Shown in pieces: positions 9,372 to 16,503 of a DNA stretch of 64,000 nt; the stretch's first letter is position 1, and every line of letters begins with the position of its first letter. The notes below the pieces were generated by a model. The model had not been told where the DNA came from. It searched no databases and was given only the letters and a program-made list of their open reading frames with translations. The translations under genes were made by a program, and so were the position numbers. The stretch is from Hyphomicrobium sp. 12-62-95 (GTDB lineage: Bacteria; Pseudomonadota; Alphaproteobacteria; Rhizobiales; Hyphomicrobiaceae), in contig NCCZ01000006.1 of NCBI GenBank assembly GCA_002279935.1, positions 1 to 64,000 on the forward strand, in the 5' to 3' direction.

Positions 9372-9799
9372 AGATCACTCCTCCAACACACACTCTCAGC
9401 GCAAACAAACGACCGTACAAACTCTAATGATCGAACGTTAGCCGCTGAATGTGTTCAGTGAAAGACAAACCACGGATGAACCTCAGCTAAACACCCCTAG
9501 TGTGCTTACTGAGACACATGAAGAAACGACGGCAACTAGACCGGATGTGATGTAGACTGATTCTACGCGTCGCAAGGTTTCATAGTAGTTGAGATCGCAG
9601 TCCGAATGCCATCTTCTTGTCTACTAGGTGATATTTAACACATGACTACAAGACTATTCTGCAACCTTAGGTTCAGCTTGATTTCTACCTGTAATTGTTT
9701 ATGCTGAAACTCTACTTTTTAGATGGTGGGATCTTGAGTGCTACCTAATGTTTGCTTTGCCACCGGACATCAAATGTCTGCTCTCTTCTGGCTCACGCT
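9372..9799. promoter_or_regulatory. AT-rich divergent control region between two polysaccharide operons
   Basis: This gene-free stretch of about 430 bases separates the minus-strand operon starting at 9371 from the plus-strand operon starting at 9800. It is markedly AT-richer than its surroundings: two 60-base rows counted by hand gave about 43% (9421-9480) and 35% (9661-9720) GC. It contains the palindrome GTAGA-CTGAT-TCTAC at 9552-9566 and several other CTAC/GTAG words. Promoters for both operons must lie here, but I cannot assign -35/-10 boxes with confidence. Confidence 0.5.
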
Positions 9800-10660
9800 A
9801 TGACGGCGATGATTGATTTGCACTGTCATTTGCTGCCCGGGATCGATGATGGAGCCAGGGATCTCCCTACGGCCATGACGATGGCACGCCAATTTGTTGA
9901 CGATGGGGTCATTGCAGTTGCGTGCACTCCTCATATTTTGCCGGGGCTCTATCAAAACACAGGGGCCCAAATTCGAGCCGCCGTCGCCGATCTCAGAACG
10001 GCACTGGAGGCGGAGGGCATTCCGCTGGAGATTTTGACGGGTGCGGACAACCACATCGTGCCTGATTTTGTTGACGGTATCCGCCGTGGGCACCTCCTGA
10101 CGCTGGCCGACACACGCTACGTCCTCGTCGAGCCACCGCATCATGTCCTGCCGGCGCGTATGGAGGACCTGTTGTTCTCCCTGACGCTCGCTGGATATGT
10201 TCCGATCCTCACCCACCCGGAACGGCTGTCTTGGATTCGTGACAACTATGCACTCATCTTGCGCCTTGTCGGCCAGGGTGTCTGGATGCAGGTGACGGCC
10301 GGTTCGCTTACCGGTAAGTTCGGGCGGGATGCAAAGTACTGGGCCGAACGGCTTTTGGGTGATGGCGCGGTTCATATTCTGGCCACCGACGCGCATGATC
10401 CTCGGAACCGGCCCCCAGAACTCGGGCGCGGCCGCGAACTGGCCGCTCGCTTAGTTGGGCATGCAGAAGCGCAGCAACTTGTTTACACGCGGCCTTTGGG
10501 GGTGATTCAAAATTGCGAACCACATGTCATTTCACCTCCATCGCGGGAACAGGCAAGTGATGCACACAATCGTGCGGACCGTGACGGGCAAGCTGCGGCA
10601 CGCCAGCGCCATCCTGCTGGCGGCATTGGTCGCCGGCTGCGGAGCTTCTTTGACCGATGA
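9800..10660 (+). CDS. PHP-type protein tyrosine phosphatase, CpsB/YwqE/CapC family
   Basis: A polymerase-and-histidinol-phosphatase (PHP) fold metal phosphatase that dephosphorylates the cognate Wzc-like tyrosine kinase encoded two genes downstream. Metal-binding motifs are visible: DLHCHLLPGIDDGA near the start, then CTPHI, a TGADNHIVPD segment, LTHPERL and ILATDAHDPRNRPP near residue 200. The frame is open back to a TTG at 9752, but the ATG at 9800 sits just before the first motif. Odd: the frame runs on to 10660, overlapping the Wza-like gene by 101 bases, with an arginine-rich tail after HVISPP that does not look like the family. In the next frame a TGA at 10558-10560 overlaps the Wza ATG as TGATG, so an ancestral stop and a small frameshift near 10540 are possible. 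Confidence 0.85.
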   Translation: MTAMIDLHCHLLPGIDDGARDLPTAMTMARQFVDDGVIAVACTPHILPGLYQNTGAQIRAAVADLRTALEAEGIPLEILTGADNHIVPDFVDGIRRGHLLTLADTRYVLVEPPHHVLPARMEDLLFSLTLAGYVPILTHPERLSWIRDNYALILRLVGQGVWMQVTAGSLTGKFGRDAKYWAERLLGDGAVHILATDAHDPRNRPPELGRGRELAARLVGHAEAQQLVYTRPLGVIQNCEPHVISPPSREQASDAHNRADRDGQAAARQRHPAGGIGRRLRSFFDR

Positions 10661-11369
10661 AGCGGTGATCGGTTCGAACAATCTGACCGATACGTCTAGC
10701 GCCACTGCCTTGGGTGGCGATACAGCGTCGCCGGCGAGCGGAGGCAAGAGCACGGCTCCAGCGCCAGCCGCTCCGCGCGTTTCGACCGCGGTGGCAACGG
10801 CTCCATCGGCGCCCAAAACGGGTGGCTACAAGATCGGACCGTATGATGTGCTCGAAGTGACCGTCTTTAAGGTTCCTGAGTTGACCAAAAGCGTCCAAGT
10901 CGCCGACAGCGGTTCGATCAACCTGCCGCTCGTTGGGGAGTTACCTGCGGCTGGCCGGACCGCACAGGACGTTGAGCGGGACCTGACACGCAAGCTTGGC
11001 GCCAAATATCTGCAGTCGCCGCAGGTCAGCGTCTTTGTCAAAGAGTTCAATAGTCAGCGCATCACGATCGATGGGTCCGTCAAGAAGCCGGGCGTGTTTC
11101 CTTATCGGAACTCGGTTTCCTTGTTGCAGGCGATCGCGATGGCCGATGGGCTCGACAAGGATTCGGATTCGACGGTTGTCGTCTTCCGCTTAACGGACGG
11201 GAAGAAATCAGCAGCCCGATTTGACGTGTCAGAAATTCGCGACGGCAAAGCGGAAGATCCCGACTTGCAGCCCGGCGACACGATTATTGCCGGACAGTCG
11301 ATGATCAAGACAACCTTCAACAATGTCCTGCGCGTCTTGCCCTCGGCGGGCCTCTTTATGGGCCTTTAG
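10560..11369 (+). CDS. Polysaccharide export outer-membrane lipoprotein, Wza-like
   Basis: A 269-residue exporter subunit that forms the outer-membrane and periplasmic channel for the polysaccharide. A lipoprotein signal peptide ends in LAALVAGC, so Cys28 or nearby is lipidated. A low-complexity Ala/Pro linker follows, then the polysaccharide export domain (PF02563) beginning YKIGPYDVLEVTVFKVPELTKSV. A soluble ligand-binding beta-grasp domain comes next, around ITIDGSVKKPGVFPY and DLQPGDTIIAG. An upstream start at 10524 would precede the signal peptide with polar residues, so the ATG at 10560 is chosen. It lies between the phosphatase and the kinase/co-polymerase genes, the usual order for Wzy-dependent export operons. 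Confidence 0.88.
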   Translation: MHTIVRTVTGKLRHASAILLAALVAGCGASLTDEAVIGSNNLTDTSSATALGGDTASPASGGKSTAPAPAAPRVSTAVATAPSAPKTGGYKIGPYDVLEVTVFKVPELTKSVQVADSGSINLPLVGELPAAGRTAQDVERDLTRKLGAKYLQSPQVSVFVKEFNSQRITIDGSVKKPGVFPYRNSVSLLQAIAMADGLDKDSDSTVVVFRLTDGKKSAARFDVSEIRDGKAEDPDLQPGDTIIAGQSMIKTTFNNVLRVLPSAGLFMGL

Positions 11370-11414
11370 AGGCGAACTCCGCATTCAGTCGCAGTAGCCA
11401 ATGGGAATACGACA

Positions 11415-13739
11415 TTGTCATCGGGCGAGTTGTCGAACACCTCAGGAACCCAACTGGCGCAGCGAAGCCCCCAAGCCTTAAAGAGGGCGGGCTATGGCCA
11501 TCAGCCAACCTATGTCCCTTCACAGAACGGCAATGAAGCGGACTCCAATTTCGCTTTCGACCTCCTGGAATATTGGCGGATATTTTATAAGCGCCGCGGG
11601 CTGATCGCTTCCATCATCGGCGCCTTTCTGCTCGGTGCTGTTCTCTACACGCTCTTGCAGCAGCCGCTTTACACAGCCACGGCTCGCATTCAAATCGACC
11701 GCGACTCCCCGCAGATCCTCGATAAGGGGGATGTGATGGAGGGCAATTCTGAAGGTGCGGACTTCAACATGACACAGGTCATGTTGTTACAGAGCCGTTC
11801 GGTGGCCGAGCGGACACTTGCAGCGTTGAACATCGACACCGCGCCGGCCGACAACGCCGCGAGCGTAGGCGAGGAGCAACCGCAAGCCAGAGGTGTCATT
11901 GAGACCGCCAAAAGATACATCTACGGGCTTTTGAGCCGAGACTCCCAGCCAGCATCGGCTGCGGCAACAAGCCGGTCAGACGTCGCGGGCTTGCAGAGCC
12001 GCCTCACTGTCGCTCCGATCCGCGGAACCCGATTGGTCGACGTACACTATAGCGATCCCAGTCCGGAACGGGCTCAGAGCATCGCCAATGCGCATGTCGA
12101 AGCGTTCATCGCGGCCACGATCGACCGCCGCTTTGAAGCGAATTCGTACGCCAAAACATTCCTTGATGAGCAGATCTCGCAACTCAAGCAGAAATTGAAA
12201 ACAAGCGAACAGGCCCTGCTCGAATTCGCTCAGAAGGAGCAATTGGTTGAGGCCGCAGACAAAACATCTATTGCGGAGAGCAATCTAGCGGCGGCCAACG
12301 CCACTCTCGGCAATCTCATCACAGATCGCATCAAGAACGAGAACCTTTGGCGGCAGGTCGAAAAAGCCGACGGGTTCTCGCTGCCGCAGATTCTCACCAA
12401 TGGCGTGATCGACGGGCTGCGCGTCAAGCGGAACGCTCTCGAAACCGACTTCAAAGAAAAGCTGCAGACCTTCAAGCCTGACTATCCGGACATGGTGCAG
12501 ATCTCTAACCGCATCAAAGAAATTGACCGGCAATTGAAGGACGAAGTGGAGGTCATCAAGAACTCGCTGAAGGGCGCGTACGAATCGGCTCTGGCGCAGG
12601 AAAATGAGATGAAAGCGCGCATCAGCGCGCTCAAAGCTGAAGTTATCGATCTTCAGAAGCGCTCCGTTCAATACAACATCTTGAAACGCGAAGTGGACTC
12701 CAACCGAGACATCTACAACGGATTGCTGCAACGCTATAAGGAAGTCGACGTAGCCGGTGGGGTTCGGGCCAACAATATTTTCATTATTGAGAGGGCCGAA
12801 AAGCCTCTTAGCCCATCCTCGCCGAAGCTTTCGCGCGCCTTGCTGTTTGCATTTGCCGGCGGCCTCATCGCCGGTCTGGTGGCCGCTTATGTCGTCGAGA
12901 TGATCGACGACACGATCCGAGCGCCTGCAGATCTCGAGCAGATCAGCGGGTTGCCGACACTGGGTGTCATTCCGCTGATTGAAGCGCCAGCGCGCGCGGA
13001 AACCGAATTGAACGATCCTCGATCAGGCCTTTGCGAGGCCTATCGAACGCTATGTACGTCGCTGCAGTTCGCCACTGAACATGGGTTGCCAAAAACACTG
13101 CTGATTTCGAGCTCGGGGCCAGGCGAAGGGAAGTCGCTGACCTCCTTGGCGATCGCGAGGCATTTCTCCACCATGGGTCTGCGCGTTCTGCTGATTGACG
13201 CCGATCTTCGCAAGGCGTCGCTGCACACGAAGCTTCAGCTATCAAATTCGATTGGGCTGAGTAACTATCTGACCGGAGGTTGCTCGCCTCCAGAGGCTTT
13301 CCAGCAAACCGACTCTGCGAACCTTGCGTTCATGTCATCGGGGCCGCTCCCGCCGAATGCGGCGGATCTTCTGGCTTCGCCGCGCATGGTCTCTCTTCTG
13401 ACAGTTGGGCTCGAGGTTTTCGATCTTATCGTACTGGATGGACCTCCGGTGATGGGTCTGGCGGACGCGGCCATCCTTTCAAACTCTGTTGAAGGCACTA
13501 TTTTTGTCGCTGCTGCCGGACACGCGCGTTCATCATCTATCCGTGACTCTCTGCGCCGGCTTCAGCTGGCACGCAGCCCGCTGATCGGCACGGTGTTGTC
13601 CAAGTTCAGCTCGAAGGCGGCGGGCTACGGATACGGTTATGGATACGGGTACGGTTATGGATACGGACTTGACCAGTTGCGTTATGGCGGCTCAGACGAT
13701 GGCGATCGCCAGAAGATCGCGACAAAGGGTGTTTCCTGA
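11415..13739 (+). CDS. Polysaccharide co-polymerase with bacterial tyrosine kinase domain, Wzc-like
   Basis: A 774-residue inner-membrane protein controlling chain length and export. A hydrophobic segment near residue 60 (GLIASIIGAFLLGAVLYTLL) begins the Wzz domain. A long periplasmic coiled coil follows (about 220-430), and a second membrane segment (LLFAFAGGLIAGLVAAYVVEMI) lies near 475-495. The cytoplasmic BY-kinase has an intact Walker A (SSGPGEGKSLTS), Walker A' (VLLIDADLRKASLH) and Walker B (DLIVLDGPP). The tail is a tyrosine cluster of seven Gly-Tyr pairs plus one further Tyr, the autophosphorylation site and phosphatase target. The start is a TTG at 11415 with GGGAA upstream; no in-frame ATG precedes the first membrane segment. 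Confidence 0.92.
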   Translation: MSSGELSNTSGTQLAQRSPQALKRAGYGHQPTYVPSQNGNEADSNFAFDLLEYWRIFYKRRGLIASIIGAFLLGAVLYTLLQQPLYTATARIQIDRDSPQILDKGDVMEGNSEGADFNMTQVMLLQSRSVAERTLAALNIDTAPADNAASVGEEQPQARGVIETAKRYIYGLLSRDSQPASAAATSRSDVAGLQSRLTVAPIRGTRLVDVHYSDPSPERAQSIANAHVEAFIAATIDRRFEANSYAKTFLDEQISQLKQKLKTSEQALLEFAQKEQLVEAADKTSIAESNLAAANATLGNLITDRIKNENLWRQVEKADGFSLPQILTNGVIDGLRVKRNALETDFKEKLQTFKPDYPDMVQISNRIKEIDRQLKDEVEVIKNSLKGAYESALAQENEMKARISALKAEVIDLQKRSVQYNILKREVDSNRDIYNGLLQRYKEVDVAGGVRANNIFIIERAEKPLSPSSPKLSRALLFAFAGGLIAGLVAAYVVEMIDDTIRAPADLEQISGLPTLGVIPLIEAPARAETELNDPRSGLCEAYRTLCTSLQFATEHGLPKTLLISSSGPGEGKSLTSLAIARHFSTMGLRVLLIDADLRKASLHTKLQLSNSIGLSNYLTGGCSPPEAFQQTDSANLAFMSSGPLPPNAADLLASPRMVSLLTVGLEVFDLIVLDGPPVMGLADAAILSNSVEGTIFVAAAGHARSSSIRDSLRRLQLARSPLIGTVLSKFSSKAAGYGYGYGYGYGYGYGLDQLRYGGSDDGDRQKIATKGVS
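13623..13664 (+). repeat. Seven tandem Gly-Tyr codon pairs in the kinase tail
   Basis: Seven consecutive six-base units (GGN TAC/TAT) encode (Gly-Tyr)7 at the C-terminus of the Wzc-like kinase. The units are near-identical, so copy number can change in steps of six bases without breaking the frame. That would alter the number of phosphorylatable tyrosines. Confidence 0.85.
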
Positions 13740-13741
13740 CC

Positions 13742-14323
13742 ATGGCAGCAGATGTGGCCATCAAGTCAGCAATTGATATGCTGATCCTGCCGTCGCGGGT
13801 GAAGGCCGCGCGGGCCGAGCCTCTGCCTGCTGGAATTGAAGACGTGTTGCGGATTGTCGCCGGTGATGAACCGTTCATCGCCGATTTGGTTCGCGCGACG
13901 GGACGGGAGGCCGAAACACTGCATCAAGCTGCGGCTTTCTACATCGAGCAGGTCTTGTTGCACCCTGGCGCCGATATGTATCGAAATCTGGGAAGCTCAC
14001 CCCAAGTCAGTACTCAGGACATGCGACGCAATATGGCGTTGTTGATGGCCTGGCTTCATCCCGACAAGGGCGTGAACAGCGCCCGGCAGGCCCTGGCGCA
14101 TCGCGTTATGGAGGCATGGCATACGCTGTCGAACGAGGCACGGCGAGGCGAGTACGATGCCAATTTGGCGCAGAACATGCAGGTCCCTGGCTTACACTCG
14201 CGTCAAGATCCTCATCACGAGGCCGGATTGCGAACATATCATGTGCCATCGCCTTCAAAGCGCCGACGGATGCTTGAAAATTTGAGAGCGTTTTTACTGG
14301 GTCAACGCCCTCCACTTGCGTGA
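13742..14323 (+). CDS. J-domain-like protein of the polysaccharide operon
   Basis: A 193-residue cytoplasmic protein whose C-terminal half looks like a divergent DnaJ domain. It reads YRNLG at residues 80-84, a helix, then HPDK at 106-109 (His106, Pro107, Asp108), and a closing helix with RVMEAWHTLSNEARRGEYDA. This matches the J-domain order (Y-x-x-LG, HPD loop, A-Y-x-x-L, R-x-x-YD). The N-terminal half (residues 1-78) is helical and of unknown type. It starts 2 bases after the kinase stop and is followed after 9 bases by the next gene, so it is co-transcribed with the export genes. HPD-containing proteins stimulate Hsp70 ATPases. A role in assembling or regulating the kinase/export complex is inference. 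Confidence 0.72.
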   Translation: MAADVAIKSAIDMLILPSRVKAARAEPLPAGIEDVLRIVAGDEPFIADLVRATGREAETLHQAAAFYIEQVLLHPGADMYRNLGSSPQVSTQDMRRNMALLMAWLHPDKGVNSARQALAHRVMEAWHTLSNEARRGEYDANLAQNMQVPGLHSRQDPHHEAGLRTYHVPSPSKRRRMLENLRAFLLGQRPPLA

Positions 14324-14332
14324 TGAAACGGG

Positions 14333-15805
14333 ATGACCGCTCAGCCTCATGTCCGCACGCCGCTGGCTAGCTCTTCGCTCACACGAGGGGAGTTGCTTGC
14401 ACTGACTGTTCCAGGGGTGGTGCTGCTCTGGCTGGTGGTGACGAGGACGTTGGCATCCTACGTCGGGACTGTTGATCCGGAAGCCGCACTTTTCCTGCAA
14501 CCGAGTGAGCCGAACGCCCTCGTCGTGCACGCGGAAGCGGAACTGTTGCGTCTATTGGGTGTGTCGACCAGCGGCGGGCCAGCGGATTCAGATCCCGTCG
14601 ACGTCGTCGATGGAGAGGGCTTTTCCGAAAATCGGCTTGGCTCTATTTCGCGCCTTGCGAAGCAGGCTCTGACGCACGGATTTGAGGCGAACAAATCCGG
14701 CTCTGCCGGCGAGGAGCAGCGGGTCAGAGGACCAGCGCTTACCGACACACAATTGGCGCCCATCCGCCAATTCGCTATCCGGTCGCTGCAGTCGCGTCCG
14801 GTGAACGCTGATGCCATGAGCCTCATGGCACGCCTTGCAGATGCGCGGGGACAAACCGGACAAACCGCTCAGCTCATGGAGACGGCGCTTCGCCTTTCAG
14901 TCCGCGAGAGTTACGCCGCCTATTGGCTTTTCGAGAAGCGTCTTAGCGCGGGCGACATCGCCGGCGCACTGAAGTACGCCGATATCCTGTTGCGAACGCG
15001 TGCCACATCTATGGGGTTTGTCGCACCAAAGCTCGCCAAACTAGCCCAAAGCTCCGAGAACCGCGCTCAACTGACTGCATTGCTGGCAACCGATCCACCG
15101 TGGCGGAAGACGTTTCTTGTTCGCCTGATGGCACTCATTACCGACGCGCGCACGCCGCTTTTCCAGTTTCTGGAATTAAAAAAAACGGGCGCGCCTCCCA
15201 CACACGCGGAGTTGGCAATCTACCTCAATTTTCTTGCGGGTAAGAAATTTCACGACCTTGCCTATTACACTTGGCTGCAGTTCCAGCCAACTGAGATGCT
15301 CGGCAAGCTGAAGCCGGTCAAGAATGGCAGCTTTGAACAGGCACCGGACGGAGGGCCATTCGATTGGACGATTACCTCGCGGTCAGGAGTGCGGGCGTCT
15401 ATTACGCCCCATCCGACCAAACCCGGTCTAAATGTGCTCGCCATTCAATTCCGGGCCAACCGCGCGTATGAACCGTCCGTTCGTCAGACACTGCTTTTGC
15501 CGCCAGGGTCGTATCAACTGACCGGACAGTTCGCCAGTTCGCTGCTTGGACCACGTGGACTTGTTTGGCGCGTGACGTGTTTGAACGGCACAACTCTGAC
15601 CACGACGGATGTGATGCGCGGCGCGGCACCTGGTTGGAATCCGTTCTCGGCGAACTTCGTGGTCCCTCAGAAAGACTGCCGCGTGCAACACCTGAGTGTG
15701 GCGCTGGATGACAGCCGCGCCACGGAACGGTTTATTTCAGGAGCAATAAGGTTCGACGATCTCTCGATCGAGCGCAATCGCTCTGCGGCCCTCGGACAGC
15801 CTTAG
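14333..15805 (+). CDS. Membrane-anchored TPR-like protein with lectin-like C-terminal domain
   Basis: A 490-residue protein with one N-terminal membrane anchor (LLALTVPGVVLLWLVVTRTLA), so most of it is probably periplasmic. Residues about 120-290 form helical repeat pairs like tetratricopeptides (for example NADAMSLMARLADARGQTGQ and GDIAGALKYADILLRTRA). The last 170 residues, beginning NGSFEQAPDGGPFDW, resemble a beta-sandwich carbohydrate-binding module: a characteristic N-G-S/D-F-E opening and alternating hydrophobic strands. I do not know a named family. It closes the plus-strand operon and its stop overlaps the stop of the convergent HlyC-like gene by 3 bases (15802-15805). A periplasmic scaffold touching the polysaccharide is a reasonable guess. 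Confidence 0.7.
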   Translation: MTAQPHVRTPLASSSLTRGELLALTVPGVVLLWLVVTRTLASYVGTVDPEAALFLQPSEPNALVVHAEAELLRLLGVSTSGGPADSDPVDVVDGEGFSENRLGSISRLAKQALTHGFEANKSGSAGEEQRVRGPALTDTQLAPIRQFAIRSLQSRPVNADAMSLMARLADARGQTGQTAQLMETALRLSVRESYAAYWLFEKRLSAGDIAGALKYADILLRTRATSMGFVAPKLAKLAQSSENRAQLTALLATDPPWRKTFLVRLMALITDARTPLFQFLELKKTGAPPTHAELAIYLNFLAGKKFHDLAYYTWLQFQPTEMLGKLKPVKNGSFEQAPDGGPFDWTITSRSGVRASITPHPTKPGLNVLAIQFRANRAYEPSVRQTLLLPPGSYQLTGQFASSLLGPRGLVWRVTCLNGTTLTTTDVMRGAAPGWNPFSANFVVPQKDCRVQHLSVALDDSRATERFISGAIRFDDLSIERNRSAALGQP

Positions 15806-16443
15806 CCGAATTCCTGGACACGGATTGTACCGGTCGCATCGGCGACGCGTCCGCGTACACGGCGTCCGCCCAGTGGCCCAGCCACCAACTGCGCCACGAC
15901 ATTCTTTAAGATGTCGGCCGGCCCAAGCGCCGCAACGATCCAGGGAATGTCGCCGCTCTTCCAATCGCCCGGTTCCATGCGCGGTACCGCACTTTTGTCG
16001 GCGATCATGCGGCGCTCAACATCTGGAGACACCATCGCCCAGAGAAGCATGGCCACAGGTACGTTGCCGGGATTGTCCTTGAGTTTGGCTTCGGCGATCG
16101 CGATCTGCTGGTTCCTCAAAGCTGGAAGGATCAACCATTCGAGATCGGCTAGTTTCATGTCGCGGGTTTGCGGAGCACGCATCAAGATGCTCACGGCTTG
16201 AGCAAAGGCCGACGCAGGATCCTTTTTCGTAGCACCAGTTTTATGGGTGGATTCCGGCTGCTTCTCGACGCCTGCCGAAGACCCACTCGAAAAATTCGCA
16301 TTGGGAATTGCCGACGACATCGATGGCATTGTGTTGCTGAGTGGGGGCTGCGGCGCAGTGGGCGCGGCGGCACCCAATGCCGCCGCGTCAGTCGCTGATT
16401 GTTTGCCCGCTTCCGGCTTCTCACTCTTGGATCGAAAGAACAC
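15802..16443 (-). CDS. HlyC-like toxin-activating lysine acyltransferase paralogue lacking the catalytic His
   Basis: A 213-residue protein. After an 80-residue Ser/Pro/Ala-rich extension, the rest follows the HlyC family (PF02794), which transfers acyl chains from acyl carrier protein to lysines of RTX proteins. Family landmarks are present in order: APQTRDM (where HlyC has SPLHRNW), LPAL, VPVAMLLWAMVS (HlyC PVAYCSWANLS) and the WKSGD motif at residues 161-165. In gap-free alignment the catalytic His23 of HlyC falls on Thr93, so acylation by the known mechanism looks lost. The start is a GTG at 16443 preceded by AGGGAGAG. It lies 60 bases downstream of the giant RTX gene and is probably co-transcribed. 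It may be a chaperone, a dead paralogue or a divergent enzyme. Confidence 0.72.
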   Translation of the reverse strand: MFFRSKSEKPEAGKQSATDAAALGAAAPTAPQPPLSNTMPSMSSAIPNANFSSGSSAGVEKQPESTHKTGATKKDPASAFAQAVSILMRAPQTRDMKLADLEWLILPALRNQQIAIAEAKLKDNPGNVPVAMLLWAMVSPDVERRMIADKSAVPRMEPGDWKSGDIPWIVAALGPADILKNVVAQLVAGPLGGRRVRGRVADATGTIRVQEFG

Positions 16444-16503
16444 GAAACTCTCCCTAATTCAATTGCAAGCGGTCAGGCCCGCCGGGACCAAAATCGCACC
16501 TCA

